This document shows positions 24,731 to 36,368 of a DNA stretch of 64,000 nt, piece after piece. The notes beneath the pieces were generated by a model that saw only the letters and a list, made by a program, of their open reading frames with translations, did no database searches and was not told where the DNA came from. Position numbers and translations under genes: made by a program. Within the stretch, counting starts at the first letter, position 1. Every line of letters begins with the position of its first letter. This DNA comes from Orientallactaga sibirica. Taxonomy: Eukaryota; Chordata; Mammalia; Rodentia; Dipodidae. The DNA lies in assembly GCA_036365145.1 (NCBI GenBank), contig JAEOAD010000052.1, positions 11,779,501 to 11,843,500 of the forward strand, read 5' to 3'.

Positions 24731-24735
24731 CCTGT

Positions 24736-24822
24736 GGGGCCAGAGAGATGGCTCAGCAATTAAGGCTCTTGCCTACAAAGCCTAACGACCCAGGTTCTAT
24801 TACCCAGTACCCAAGTAAAGCT
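24736..24822 (+). mobile_element. tRNA/ID-derived SINE, 3'-truncated
   Basis: GGGGCCAGAGAGATGGCTCA head through the GGTTCTATTACCC B-box region, then lost. Confidence 0.8.
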
Positions 24823-25492
24823 TAACGCTTGTTTCCTGTCTATTAGAGGAAGGGGTTTTGGACCAGCCCCTCTGCCTAGTCTCAGCCCCAGCTTTCTTAG
24901 TTCCTGTATCTTAGGAAAACCTCTTTTCCCTCCCTCATTCTCCACCCAGTGCAGGACGGTTCTTGGCATCCCAGCTTTCCTGCCTTTAGCCAGAGGAGCA
25001 TTTTCTAGAGAAAGAAGAATATTGTCCTGGCTATGAGGCCACTCCTGGCTCTGAGCAGAGCAATCCGTTTCCTTTAAGGGACTAGCAAAAGGGCTGGAGA
25101 ATCAGAACTTAACCCTCCTCTTGACCCCTGGCTTGCCCAAGCAAAGCCACTCACACCAGCCTCTAGATCAGCCTCAGGACTATTTTCCCCGGGAACAAAT
25201 GTGTTCACGTATATCAAAGGTGGAGAGGGACATCTATTCCAGGCAGCCCTTTTCCAGTGCCCAGATGGAGCCATCAGCAGAGGGTCCAGCATCCACTGAC
25301 TGAGGCCAGACTCACCTGAGCACCCCTGCTGCCTTAGGGTCTATTTATAACTAGGATTCATTTAATAAACCCACTCAGCACTGGCCCTCACGGGAGGAAT
25401 GAGGGGTGCAGAATGCGACACGGAACACCTGTGCCTTGCTTTTCCTCCCATCCCCTCCCACCTTGCTCCCTTTCTCTTCTCCCTTCTTGCAG

Positions 25493-25546
25493 GTGGAACC
25501 AGAGTTCAGCCCACCTGTGCGAGACCGAAATATCAGGAAAGCCCCA
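25493..25546 (+). other. Candidate cryptic or cassette exon in GALNT14 intron
   Basis: A pyrimidine-rich tract of about 45 bases ends in cttcttgcag at 25492. It is followed by 54 bp (18 codons, VEPEFSPPVRDRNIRKAP) and then gtgagc from 25547. The segment would enter and leave in phase 0, the same phase as the flanking GALNT14 exons 13797-13941 and 34276-34395, so inclusion would keep the frame. It would separate the Gln and Val-Trp of the alpha QxW motif. If not spliced out at 25546, the frame runs to a stop at 25634-25636, with ATTAAA at 25743-25748. I know of no GALNT14 isoform with this peptide, so it may be a chance splice-like site. Confidence 0.3.
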
Positions 25547-25925
25547 GTGAGCAGAAAATGTACTTGTTTATGGGCTTTGGCACTGTGTGTTGACAAGCTC
25601 CCTCTGGGAGCCTGGAGTGCCTTCGTCAGCCCCTAAGCCAAGCCACAGTCTGGATATGGGTACCCCTTCCCTAGTGGAATTTCTGAATAGGGAGCCTCAG
25701 CTGTCAGGACATCCCACCTTGGCATTTATAGGCCCCTAGGACATTAAAAAGGAAGAAATGACACACTGGCATTTTGTTTTTAATCCATTAGTACTTCTAA
25801 TACTGAAATGTAATGCCACCATCCTGTGGTGATCATAAGATAATGACAGGATTTATTTTTGAAATGTTAACGTGTGTTTCCCTGGGGGCTGAAGAGCAGG
25901 TAATAGCAGAGTGGAACAAACTGGT

Positions 25926-26024
25926 CTTTTTTCTTTTCTTTTCTTTTCTTTTCTTTTCTTTTCTTTTCTTTTCTTTTCTCTTCTCTTCTCTTCTCTTCTC
26001 TTCTCTTCTTTTCTTTTCTTTTCA
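25926..26024. repeat. (TTTTC)n/(TTCTC)n simple repeat
   Basis: About 100 bp of TTTTC repeats grading into TTCTC repeats and back. It sits exactly where the minus-strand L1 poly(A) tail should be, so it is best read as an expanded, mutated A-rich tail. Confidence 0.9.
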
Positions 26025-26592
26025 ACTTTTTTTTTGTTGACAACTTCCATAATGATACACATTAAATCATGGTAATTCCCTCCTCTCCCCCATTTAGCCC
26101 TTCACAAATCCACGCTCCATCATATACCCTCTCAATCAGTCTCTCTTTTATTTTGATGTCATGCTCTTTTCCTCCTATTATGATGGTCTCGTGTAGGTAG
26201 TGTCAGGCACTGTGAGGTCATGGATATCCAGGCCATTTTGTGTCTGGAGGAGCACGTTATAAGGAGTCCTACTCTTCCTTTGGCTCTTACATTCTTTCTG
26301 CCACCTCTTCTGCAATGGACCCTGAGCCTGGGAAGGTGTGATAGAGATGTTTCAGTGCTGAGCACTCCTCTTTCACTTCTGCTCAGCACCGTGGTGCCTT
26401 CTGAGTCATTCCAGAGATCACTGCCATCTGAAAAGAGAAGCTTCTCTAACCAGAAGTGACAGTATCAATAATATATGGCTATGAATGTTAAGAAAAGTGC
26501 TTCGAGGGCAGTTTAGTGGGCATAATATATGCATATAGCCAGACAAGAGCAAGTGTTACACCCTTAGGGCTCATGACCTCCCCCACTCTAGG

Positions 26593-26756
26593 TTTTTTTT
26601 TTTTTTTTTTTTGGTTTTGCGAGGTAGGGTCTCACTCTGGTCCAGGCTGACCTGGAATTAACTATGTAGTCTCAGGGTGGCCTCGAACTCTCGGCGATCC
26701 TCCTACCTCTGCCTCCTGAGTGCTAGGATTAAAGGCGTGCGCCACCATGCCCGGCT
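26593..26756 (-). mobile_element. B1-type SINE inserted in the L1 3' UTR
   Basis: Read on the minus strand it begins GCCGGGCATGGTGGCGCACG and ends in a poly(A) tail (poly-T from 26593). CACTCTAGGTTTTT occurs on both sides as a target-site duplication, so this SINE is younger than the L1. Confidence 0.95.
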
Positions 26757-29700
26757 CACTCTAGGTTTTTGATTAGGTTTTCAGTACCAGGCATGTGTTC
26801 CCTTCCCATAGAGTGGGCCTCCAGTCCAATTAGAGAGCAATTGGTTTGCTCTATAACAGACATGCCACTGTTGCACCCATTGGCTCATTTGGCCTAGCTG
26901 GCCAAATTTAAGGCTTGCAGTGTCCAATGTTGTTTATGTCCACAAAGATGGCTTCTTTCTTCCATAGGGCTGCATGAGAGCTTTTTCCAGCTTTCAGTTG
27001 GCTGGTCTACATGGAGGAGGCTTTCAGCTCAGCACCAGCAGGATTTCTCAGTGACCTTGCAGCCAGAGCATGTGGCATCTTCAGCAATAGTGTCTTACCA
27101 TGTATTCCTGGTGGGAAACCAAGAGCCTCAACAATGGCCTGTAATGTTTTGGGGCCATCAGAGACCTCCATGGCCAACTACTCACTGGAAGGTATCCCAT
27201 CCTTGGCACTGAGAATTCTCTAGTAACAGTCTATGGCTTCTGGGTGTGCCATTATCCCAAAAAGTAGGTTTCTATGTGGCTTATTCATAACGTCTTGAAT
27301 TTTGATTATCCCTCCCCCACCCTTCCCATGACCTCCTTAGGCCATTGCACCCCCAGTAATCTGTTCATCTACTTACCTATGTACAATAGCATCCCCTTAA
27401 CTCCCCCTCTCTCCTCCCTCCCTTATATCCCCTTTCTAGCTTGCTGGCCTCTGCTACCGAGTTTTACTACAATTCACGTGTAAGTCCAAACATGTGTAGG
27501 TGGGATCCACATATGAGGGAGAACATGCTTTCTGGACCTGGGTTACCTCACTTAGTATAATAATTTCCAGATCCACCCATTTCCCTGCAAATTCAATAAT
27601 TTTGCTTTTTCTTTACTGATGAATAGAACCCCATTATATAAATGTACCACATCTTTATTATCCATTCTTCAGTTGAGAGACACCTAGGCTGGTTCCATTT
27701 CCTAGCTATTGTGAATAGAGCAGCAATAAACATGGTTGAATAAGTATCCCTAAGGTAATGAGAAGAATCCTTAGGATATATGCCTAGGAGTGCTATATCC
27801 GGATCATATAGTAAATCTATTTTTAGCTGTCTCAGGAACCTCCACACTGATTTCCACAATGGCTGTACCAGATTACATTCCCACCAACAGTGTAGAAGGG
27901 TTCCTCTGCATCCTCACCAACATTTATTGTCATTTGTTTTCCTGATGGTAGTCATTCTGACAGGAGTGAGATGGAATCTCAAAGAAGTTTTAGTTTGCAT
28001 GGCTAAGGATGTAGAACATTTTTTAGATGTGTATGGCCATCTGCACTCTTTGTTTTGAGAACTCTCTATTTGGTTCCAATGCCCATTTTTTAATTAGGTC
28101 ATTTGATTTCTTATTATTTAGTTTTTTGAGTTCTTTGTATATCCTAGACATTCATCCTCTGTCAGATGTATATATAGCTGGAAAAGATTTTCTCCCATTT
28201 GGAAGGTTGCCTCTTTGCTCTATTCACAGTGTCCTTTGCTGTATAAAAGCTTTGTAATTTCATGAGGTCCCAGTGGTTGATTAGTGGTTTTATTTCCTGA
28301 GCAATTGGGATTATGTTCAGAAAGTCATTGACTATGCTAGTATGTTGAAGGGTTTCCTTCACTTTTTCCTCCAGCAGTTTCAGAATTTCCAGTCTGATAT
28401 TAAGGTCTTTGATCCATTTGGACTTGATTCTTGTGCTTAAAGAGAGATAAGGATCTATTTTCATCCTTCTACAGATACATATCCAGTTTTCCCAGCACCA
28501 TTTGTTAAAGAGGCTGTTTTTCTCCAGTGAATAGTTTTGGCATTTTTGTCAAAAATCAGATGGCTGTAGCTGCCTGGATTTACATCTGGGTCCTCTATTC
28601 CGTTCCATTGATCTATGTGTCTGTCTTTGTGCCAAAACAAAAACTTTCTGTCTTTTTTACTATGGTTCTTTAGTAAAATAGCTTAAAATCAGGTATGGTG
28701 ATAGCTCTAGCCTTATTTTTGTTGCTCAAAATTGTTTTGGCTATTCGAGTTTTTTGTGCTTACAAATGAATTTTAGGATAGTTTTTTTTTTCTTTTTCCG
28801 TGAAGAATGCCATTGGAATTTTGATGGGGGTGACATTAAATGTGTAGCTTGCTTTTGGTAAGATTGGCATTTTAACAATATTGGTTCTTCCAATCCAAGA
28901 ACAGGGATGTCTTTCCATTTCCTTGTGTTTGTCTTCTACAATGTCTCTCTTGAGTGGTTTAAAGTTCTCATTGTAGAGATCTTTCACTTCCTTGGTTAGG
29001 TTTAGTCCACGGTACTTTCTTTTGAAGCAGTTGTGAATGGGAGAGATTCCCTGATTTCATCCTCCCCATGTTTGTTGTTAGTATATAGGAAGGCTGCTGG
29101 TTTCTGTGTATTTATTTTATATCCTGCTACATTGCAAAAGTGTTTATCAGCTCTAACAGTATCCTGGTAGAGTCTTTAAGGTCCTTTATGTGTAGAATCA
29201 TATCATCTGCAAATAATGATAATTTGATCTCTTCCTTTTCAACTTGTATCCCTTTTATGTGTGTCTCTTGCCTTCTTGCTATAGATAAGACTTCCAGTAG
29301 TATATTCAATAAAAGTGGGGACAGTGGTCACCCTTGTCCTGTTCCTGGTTTTAGTGCAAAAGCTTCAAGTTTTTTCCCATTTAGTATTAACATGACTACA
29401 CGTTTGTCATATATAGCCTTTATTATGTTGAGATATGTTCCTTCTATTTCCAGTCTCTGTAGGACTTTTATCATGAAGAGAGGTTGGATTTTGTCAAATG
29501 CCTTTTCTGCGTCTAATGAGATGATCATGTGATTTTTGTCCTTCAGTCCATTTATATAATGTATTACATTTATTGATTTGCATATGTTGAACCATCCCTG
29601 CATCTCTGGGATAAAGCCTACTTGGTTGGGGTGAATGATCCCTCTGATATATTCTTATATTCTTTTTGCCAATATTTTGTTGAGAATTTTTGCATCTATG

Positions 29701-29766
29701 TTCATGAGAGAGATTGGTCTGTAATTTTCCTTTTTTTGTTTTTTCTTTGTCTGGTTTGATGTCAGG

Positions 29767-30866
29767 ATAATAGCTTAAGGTGCCAGATGTGGCTCTTATA
29801 TTACTCCCAGAAGTGACCCTAGGTGTTGAGTTTGCCTGCAGTGCAAGTATTCGAGTAGGCTGGGTGAATCAAAATTCAAGCAAATTCTGAAATTCAACTG
29901 AGCAATACACACATTCAATCGAAAGCATGGGGTATTTAAGAAAGAGTGGGGATTAACATACACAGATCCTGTAATAAGTCAGTCTTTAAAGGGGTGTGTT
30001 GACCCACACTCTTAATCCTGTCAACTGGGAGGCTGAGATTTCTGGTCTGTAAAAGATTCCAGATCAGGCTGGTCTGAGTGAGATGCCACCCTCTAAGAAT
30101 GACTGAAGAAGGAAACAAAGGCACTATAAATCAGAAACTAACAAAAAGCAACCCCAAAATATAGCTCATTTAAGAATGACCCTCAAGCAAATCTAACACA
30201 TAACCTGCCCTGACATGGAAGGTGTGATTTGTACTGCCAGTGAACGCCTAGATACCAGACTTTGGGGCAGGTACTGACCCGGTGTAAGTAGACCCAGTTT
30301 CCTTTTGGGATGGCCTCAGTCTCACCTATGCTGTGTGCCCACTTGGGTCCCTCTTTACTGTGCTGTGGGCTCGGCTACGCTGGCTGGGTCAGTGAGTCTG
30401 CTGCTCTTGTTGCCTGTGCTGGGTGCTATGTAGCTGAGTTCCCTTCCCCAGGTCTCCAGCAGTGGTGGTTGGGGGAGGAGAGGCTGGGGAGGGTGTTTGA
30501 AGTTGAACCAGAGCTGCGAACCTGGTCTCTGTGATCCTCTTCCTCGTGAGCCACTCAGCTGGTCCCTGCTGTTGTCTCCTTCAGGTTTTTGACTTTGTGA
30601 GGAGGCTGGTGTGAGTGTGCAGTCCCTCCACCTGGGTTTCTGCTCCTGCAGCTCAGGTGCACAGCTCTTTCCAGAGAGCAGTGCCGTGACAGGAGCTGAT
30701 TCTGGCTGGTAGAAGCTTGCTAGAAGCTCTGGGTCTCTACTGCTTCTCTGCTGTGGTTGATAATTCATGATATACCTTCACTTTTTGGTAGAAGAGTGGA
30801 TAATAACGTTTTTCTGCTTATTTCTCCCCTAGGCTGCTTTGGTGTAGCCACTATGCCACCATCTTA
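29767..30866 (-). mobile_element. Possible L1 5' UTR segment (uncertain) plus unassigned sequence
   Basis: The part from about 30300 to 30866 is GC-rich and unlike its surroundings. On the minus strand its outer end starts AAGATGGTGGCATAG, a YY1-type site of the kind found at the very 5' end of L1 elements. AGTGGAA occurs at 30867-30873 and again at 25910-25916, just outside the L1 3' tail, which could be a target-site duplication spanning both pieces. The part 29767-30300 has no family I can name, apart from a B1-like scrap near 30010-30090. If all is one L1, ORF1 and the front of ORF2 are missing. Two unrelated pieces remain possible. Confidence 0.4.
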
Positions 30867-30903
30867 AGTGGAAGACTTTTTTTTCTTTTAAAAAAATTTT
30901 ATT

Positions 30904-31170
30904 GGGCTGGAGAGATAGCTTAGTGGTTAAGGTGCCTGCCTCTTAAGCCTAAGAATGCTGGTTCCAATCTCCAGTGGTTCCAATCTCCAGGTCCCACATT
31001 TAGCCAGATGCAGTGACGCAAGGGCGCAATGCTGCACTTGACCACAAGGGGGCACACACATCTGGATTTCGTTCGCAGCAGCTGAGAGACTGCTGGTGTG
31101 CCTATCTCTATCTGTTTTCCTCTCCCTTTTCTGTCTCTCTCCAAAAATAAAAAAAAATAAAAATAAAAAT
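30904..31170 (+). mobile_element. tRNA/ID-derived SINE, long form, with internal 17-bp duplication
   Basis: Head at 30904. The phrase GGTTCCAATCTCCAG appears twice in tandem (from about 30960), a local duplication. AAAATAA-type tail. It faces the next SINE tail to tail. Confidence 0.93.
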
Positions 31171-31191
31171 TTTTATTTATTTGCAATCAGA

Positions 31192-31230
<39 letters not shown>

Positions 31231-31378
31231 GGTGCACCAAGGCCCCCAGCCACTATAAACAAACTCCAGATGCATGTGTCACCTCATGCATCTGGCTTTA
31301 CATGGGTACTGGGGAATCAAACCTGGGTTGTTAGGCTTTGCGAACAAGCACCTTAGCCACAAAGCCATCTCTCTAGGA
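31171..31378 (-). mobile_element. tRNA/ID-derived SINE, short form, inverted relative to its neighbour
   Basis: Begins with an A/T tail and (GA)n, with the head at 31378 (reverse). It forms an inverted pair with 30904-31170. Confidence 0.92.
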
Positions 31379-32213
31379 CCACCACCCCTCTTTTTAATTT
31401 TTTAATTTATTTCATCTTTTTTTTCAATTTAGTGACTTCAGCCTCAATTGCAGGGGATGCAAAGTCTAAAATTTAGCTAGTTGTCCTGTGGGCCTAGACA
31501 AATGGCTGCTTGCAGCTCTGTCCTTAAACTTGGCCCTTGGATCCTTCTTTTTCCAACACCTCAAGACAAAGAATGTTCTGCTCCCAAGTGCAGGGCCCCA
31601 TCCTAGATCACACTTCATATTCCAAAGCCCCCCAAATCACCTGTCCAATGTCCCAGCCTGACTTCCAGACCTGCATGGGCCTCGCGCCTAGAGTTTTCCT
31701 CCCAAGTGGGCTGTGTCACTCATACACTCCTAGACCCCAGTGGGGACCATTTAGAGGCAGTAATCATGCTTAGACATGCAGACTAAATGTGGGAATCAAA
31801 GGGGACAGACACAGCCTGGAAGCCAGTGTTGCATGTTTGCATGTGTCCCCATGGCCTGCTGGCCTGCTGGACAGCCATGAAGCATGGGCCTCCATCATGG
31901 TTTTGCCCCAGCTCCCTTAGCTGGTAGGGGCAGGGCTAATCTCCGGCCTGTCCACTGTAGACCCTGGTTTACGTTATGGCCTTTATCTTTTGTGGAAGTT
32001 GTCATTGGAAACTGGCCACACAATGACTCTTGCCAGCTCTCCCATGAAGGTGGGGCTGATCTGTTGTTTTAATATTTACAAGTTTACAAAGGAATGTTAG
32101 GACAGGGGCTTCTTCTGTGGCTGAACTTGTTTAAAAGAGCTCTGGAACCGGCCTGACTTGGCCAGCATGAGCAAAGGGGACAGATGGAAAGAGCTGGTGT
32201 GGGGAGATGGTGG

Positions 32214-32358
32214 TGGGTGACCTCTGCGAGCCTGGGTCTCAGCATCTGTATAATGGGGACAAGAGTGTACTGTCCACTTATTACCATTCTTAGGAAGATT
32301 ACATTAGTGAATTGACACAAAGCTCTAAGAACAGTGTTTAGCATGTAGTAAGTGCTCA
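32214..32358 (+). repeat. MIR element
   Basis: A recognisable MIR: GAGCCTGGGTCTCAGCATCT, GTATAATGGGGAC, then GTGTTTAGCATGTAGTAAGT and GCTCAA. Confidence 0.85.
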
Positions 32359-32371
32359 AAGAGCCTGTGCC

Positions 32372-32616
32372 TGGGGCTGGAGAGATGGCTTAGTGGTTAA
32401 GCACTTGCCTGTGAAGCCTAAGGACCCTGGTTCGAGGCTTGATTCCCCAGGATGCATGTAAGCCAGATGAACAAGGTGGCACATGTATCTGGAGTTTGTT
32501 TGAGTGGCTGGAGGCCCATTCTCTCTCTCTTTCTCTTTCTCTCCCTCTTTCTCTTTCTCTCCCTGTCTGTCGCTCTCAAATAAATAAATAAATAAAAATA
32601 AACAATTTTTTTAGGT
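32372..32616 (+). mobile_element. tRNA/ID-derived SINE, short form
   Basis: Head GGGGCTGGAGAGATGGCTTA, long CT-rich block and (AAATA)n tail. Flanks CCTGTGCCTG and TCTGTGCCTG form a short target-site duplication. Confidence 0.92.
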
Positions 32617-34275
32617 CTGTGCCTGTATTCGTTATATGCAGGACATTGTTTCACCTCTGTGGGACTTCTTGCCTCTCTCAGCTTATCTCATCCTTGAGGA
32701 AGGGGAATGGCATGTGGACCGTGATCCTGCTCAGAAAGCCAGATCACTTCTTGATATGTCCCGGGGATAACATTATGTGATGTCTTTATCCTAGAGAAAT
32801 CCAAATGTAGAGACACAGGAGTAGACGAACTCGTGTGAAGAACTTCCGTGCAGCTATCACCAGGCTGCTCAGACAGTCCTGTTCCGTCTTACATCCTTCC
32901 ACTCCCCAGGGACTATTCCCCAGCCACGCCAGACAGTTTGCAGATGAATCCTAACAAAACCCTCATGCTGAGCAGGGAACGATGGCTCCTGCCTTGATTT
33001 CAGGTCTTGAGTGGCTGAAACAGGAAGAATTGCCGTGAATTCAGTAAGACCCTGTCTCAAAGGAAAAAAAAAAAACAACACCCAGAACGGTGCTATATTT
33101 AGGAGACAGTGGTTCCTATTGAGCTGGTGCCCCATCTGCAGATTAGGAAGCAGGAGAAGGTTCTAGACTACCATCCAACAACGTGATGATGGCTATGTGA
33201 GAGGAACATAAACAAACTAAGTCCCAAAAAGACATGAGTGATGTTCAGCAGACCGCTGAGGTCAAGGGAAGACCCAGGGCCAGGAGACACGGTCAAGAAT
33301 GACCAGCAGATGGGCGAGGAGAGATTTGAACCTGCAGCAAGGGACTCTGCACCCTCCCAACCTGTGAGTGGCCTGATTTCAAGGAGGAGAGATGACCCTT
33401 GGCAGGGTCCCTTCTGCAGCGTCGCTTAGAGGTGCCGACCAGGAATCATCTTTGTCCCACACTGAGGGCCAGCAGCAGACGTCCACCTGGGGGGAAACCT
33501 CTGCATGGTCCATTTCACAACTGCTCCGCCAGTGCCCGCTACCTCTCAACTCAGGAACGGGACAGTGCTCCCACTCTAAGCGCCACTTACTCTGGGGGCT
33601 CTGGCGCTGTGGACGAGACGTGTGAGAACTGTTCCTCGTTTCCCTTAGTTTCCTCACACACACCCCTGTTCCCTATCCTGTTGGAAGTTCAGTGGCCAAA
33701 TTGTCTGCTATACTGGTTGTTAGAATGCACGAACTTTCTGGAAATACTTTCACTTCTCATCATTTTCCTTTCTTCTCGGCTCTTCTTCTATCTCCTCTCT
33801 CCAACGCTTCCCTATTTGTTTTACTCCCCGCCTCCCATCTGCCTCTTGTCAGAGCTCTCATGTCCTCTAGACACTGACTTCCGAGAACAGGGACATCCTA
33901 AAGATGTGGGGGGTGAGGGGGGGGTGCTATCTGTGCATGCTTGAAGTGTCAAGTGTGAGGGGCATAAAGAGACACTGCAGACCACACAGATTGTCTAGGG
34001 TATTGTTGAGGTTTCTGCCCACAGCCCCAAAATTTCCAGCAACTCTCCGAGTTGACCTGGATGGCTCTGGAAGTCCGTGTTTGTTGGCACGAGACCCACC
34101 TCTCTGGGTTCTGAGGAGCTGACGCACTTTGATGACATACTTTCCCCTCTTGCTGTCACCTTTGCCTCTGTCCTTTGACCTTGTGATGGTCCGTGCCTGC
34201 TGGCATATCCAGGCTTGGTGGTACCCTATAGTGGTGGTTTCCCAACTCTTGAGCAAGCCTTCTTGGTCTCTCCAG

Positions 34276-34395
34276 GTGTGGGCCTTCACGTATACCCAGC
34301 AGATCATGCAGGAGGACCTGTGCTTGTCTGTCGTCACCCTGTTCCCTGGAGCCCCAGTGGTTCTTGTTCTGTGCAAGAATGGAGATGACAGACAG
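34276..34395 (+). CDS. GALNT14: GALNT14 exon: lectin beta repeat
   Basis: This exon is exactly 120 bp and 40 codons, in phase 0 at both ends. It is flanked by acceptor tctctccag (ending 34275) and donor gtgagt (from 34396). It encodes [20 protein letters not shown], then [24 protein letters not shown] is the beta-repeat version of the CLD motif, and the final Gln pairs with Gln-Trp of the last exon to give the beta QxW motif (QQW). It lies 20.3 kb downstream of the previous exon; that intron contains the large tandem array and the L1. The length and sequence match the family without indels. Confidence 0.96.
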
Positions 34396-35172
34396 GTGAG
34401 TGCTAAGCAGGCTCCTGATAGGGGGGGCGTGGGTACCTGCTTTCCACAGTGTGACTGGGTAGGTGGACGTCTCATGGACAGGAGACGAGAAGAGCCAATG
34501 GATGAGGAAAGTTAATAAACAGGAGGTCTGTGTAGTCAGGAGGGGGCTGGGGACACCCTCGATGGTGCTAGCAGCAATGACTTTGTTGATCCCACTCGTC
34601 AGTTCACACATGAAAGCCCACGTGCCTCTGCCGACCTTGCCAGGCCCAGTCACTGCGTGCACACCTGGTACTTCTCTGTTATCCATCTGGGATAACACAC
34701 GGATCTCAGAGGGCAACAGGGCATGACCACTGGACACTTTGCCTTCAGGACCTTGGGCTCTGGCAAAGGTCACCCTGTCCTGGATACATCCTGTTCTTCT
34801 AGAAGCAGGTGTTGGCTCTGCTGGGCATCTGGTCACTGGCTCCTGTTTGAAAGGCTGAGGTCCAAGAGCTCATGTTGTGGTGCACTGTCCGGGTGATGCA
34901 CAGAGAGGCACTGGAGCCTGCCCCTCCTCTACTCTGCAGTAGCACTGATGCAACCTGAAGCAGCTATGTAGAGCAACTACGCACAGTGGTCTCCGTGTGC
35001 AGAGCACAGAGCTCAAACCTGCTTAGGGATAGTCCCCAACCCTCCTCCATCCTCTATCCTTGTCAAGAACAAGGAAGTCCTGGAACCGTGCATGGGCCCT
35101 CAGCAGCAGATGCACTGTGAGTCCCCTGCCCCGCTAAAAAAGAAAAAAAAAAAGATTAAAAAATATTTTTAA

Positions 35173-35410
35173 AGGGCAGTTAAGGCACTTGTCTGCAGAG
35201 CCTAAGGACCCATGTTCAACTCTCCAGATCCCACATAAGCCAGACACACTACAGTGAGACAAGCACCAGGTCGCACAGGCCCACTGGAGTTTGATTAGAG
35301 TGGCTGAGGCCCTGGTGTGCCATTCTGTGTGTGTGTGTGTGTGTCTGTCTCTTTTGCTCCCTCTAAAAAGGAAGAAAAGAAGGAAGGAAGGAAGGAAAGG
35401 AGGAGGGATG
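35173..35410 (+). mobile_element. Degenerate tRNA/ID-derived SINE with (GT)n and (GGAA)n tail
   Basis: The head is damaged (GGCAGTTAAGGCACTTG). The body has CCACATAAGCCAGACACAC, then a GT run and a purine-rich AAGGAAGG tail. It lies in the last GALNT14 intron. Confidence 0.75.
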
Positions 35411-35798
35411 GAAGGGAAGTCCCTTACCCCTCTTGCTGGCACACTCAGTGGCCCCATGCTCTCTTTTCCCCCACACGGACATGGAGTGCCAATTAATTTT
35501 GTAACTAACAGTTCATATTTTCTGGCCTATTGCTTGGAAAGTTATTGCCTCCTGATGAGTTTTCTAGCAGACATATTGATTTAAATTTAACTTTTGAAAT
35601 TCAATTAAAAAAAAAACTGTCAAAGCAACTAGTGGCATTTTTCTTCCTCAAGGAGATTCTGGAATCAACTCTCTGGCTGACACTAAAAATATGTTGACTC
35701 ACCTTTACTGATGGTGCCACAGTTCCCCACATTCTCATAAAACCCGGGGCTTTAGTCGGCAACCCCCCACTCATCCTGTCTCTGCTCTGTCTTCTCAG

Positions 35799-35957
35799 CA
35801 ATGGACCAAGACCGGCGCCCGCATTGAGCACATAGCATCCCATCTCTGCCTGGACACAGACATGTTTGGTGATAGCACTGAGGATGGCAAGGAGATTGTT
35901 GTCAATCCGTGTGAGTCCTCACTCATGAGCCAGCACTGGGACATCGTGAGCTCATGA
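35799..35957 (+). CDS. GALNT14: GALNT14 terminal coding exon: lectin gamma repeat and stop
   Basis: The last coding segment starts after acceptor cttctcag (ending 35798) in phase 0 and ends at TGA 35955-35957, giving 52 residues. It encodes [20 protein letters not shown], the acidic [12 protein letters not shown] stretch, and the C-terminus [18 protein letters not shown] and QHW are the CLD and QxW motifs of the gamma repeat, so all three lectin repeats are intact. From the exon at 6927 to this stop there are 241 complete residues, which is what a 552-residue protein would leave, so I see no truncation. Confidence 0.96.
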   Translation, partial: QWTKTGARIEHIASHLCLDTDMFGDSTEDGKEIVVNPCESSLMSQHWDIVSS

Positions 35958-36008
35958 GAACCCTGGATGGATCTATCCGTGGGCTGGGGGTGTAACTCCC
36001 CAGACCAG

Positions 36009-36014
36009 AATAAA
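36009..36014 (+). promoter_or_regulatory. GALNT14: Proximal polyadenylation signal AATAAA
   Basis: A canonical AATAAA lies only about 50 nt after the GALNT14 stop codon. Use of this site would leave a very short 3' UTR. Confidence 0.4.
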
Positions 36015-36368
36015 CTGGACCCCAATCTGTGAACAGCCCATGACTGCACCAGAAGCCCTTGGCTGGAGGTGGGACAGAGTCCCCCTGCCACACACACAGG
36101 ACAGGAGCAACTGTCTCAGGGAGGATCAAGGGGAAGGTCACAAGCAATGGGGTCGTGTCCAACCCACACGTGTGCAATGTTGTGAAGTTCTAGTCTGGGT
36201 CAGGTCTTCCTCTGACTAGGACCTGGAGACAGAGATCTGATGGAAAATGTCTGCTGTTCTTGTCTTGAAAAAAACAAAGACACTTCCTGAAGGCCAGGGA
36301 GCAAAGTTCTCATCATCAGCCTGCCAGAACTAAATGGAGAGAGCAGAATGGAGGTGGTTTTCTGAACA

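Larger units (their letters stand above)
25917..29766 (-). mobile_element. L1 retrotransposon, 3' UTR and 3' part of ORF2 (degenerate)
   Basis: On the minus strand this reads as the 3' half of a rodent L1. The reverse-transcriptase region includes a [13 protein letters not shown] block near 29720, the [10 protein letters not shown] and [10 protein letters not shown] region (29328-29603), and the FADD catalytic motif (in 29127-29309). C-terminal ORF2 follows at 28162-28464 and 27593-27859. A long 3' UTR continues to a (GAAAA)n-type tail at about 25926-26024. The ORF is broken by stops and frame changes, for example a TGA at 29325-29327 just after the GQG motif, so it cannot be active. A B1 SINE has inserted at 26593-26756. 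ORF2 is cut at 29766. Confidence 0.93.
31379..34275 (+). other. GALNT14: GALNT14 intron, 3' end
   Basis: It holds a MIR (32214-32358), a SINE (32371-32616) and a B1-like scrap with short poly(A) at 32970-33074. The rest, including 33075-34275 ahead of the lectin exon, is unique-looking with no gene signal. Confidence 0.65.

Noticed and set aside
27593..29603. Active L1 ORF2 or a cellular reverse transcriptase gene
   Set aside because: The frame is interrupted by stops and shifts, the 5' part is missing, and a B1 lies in the 3' UTR; it is a dead copy.
34156..34836. 226-codon open frame on the minus strand across a GALNT14 exon
   Set aside because: It lies antisense to a well-supported exon, has no recognisable domain, and is explained by GC-rich antisense of coding and flanking sequence.
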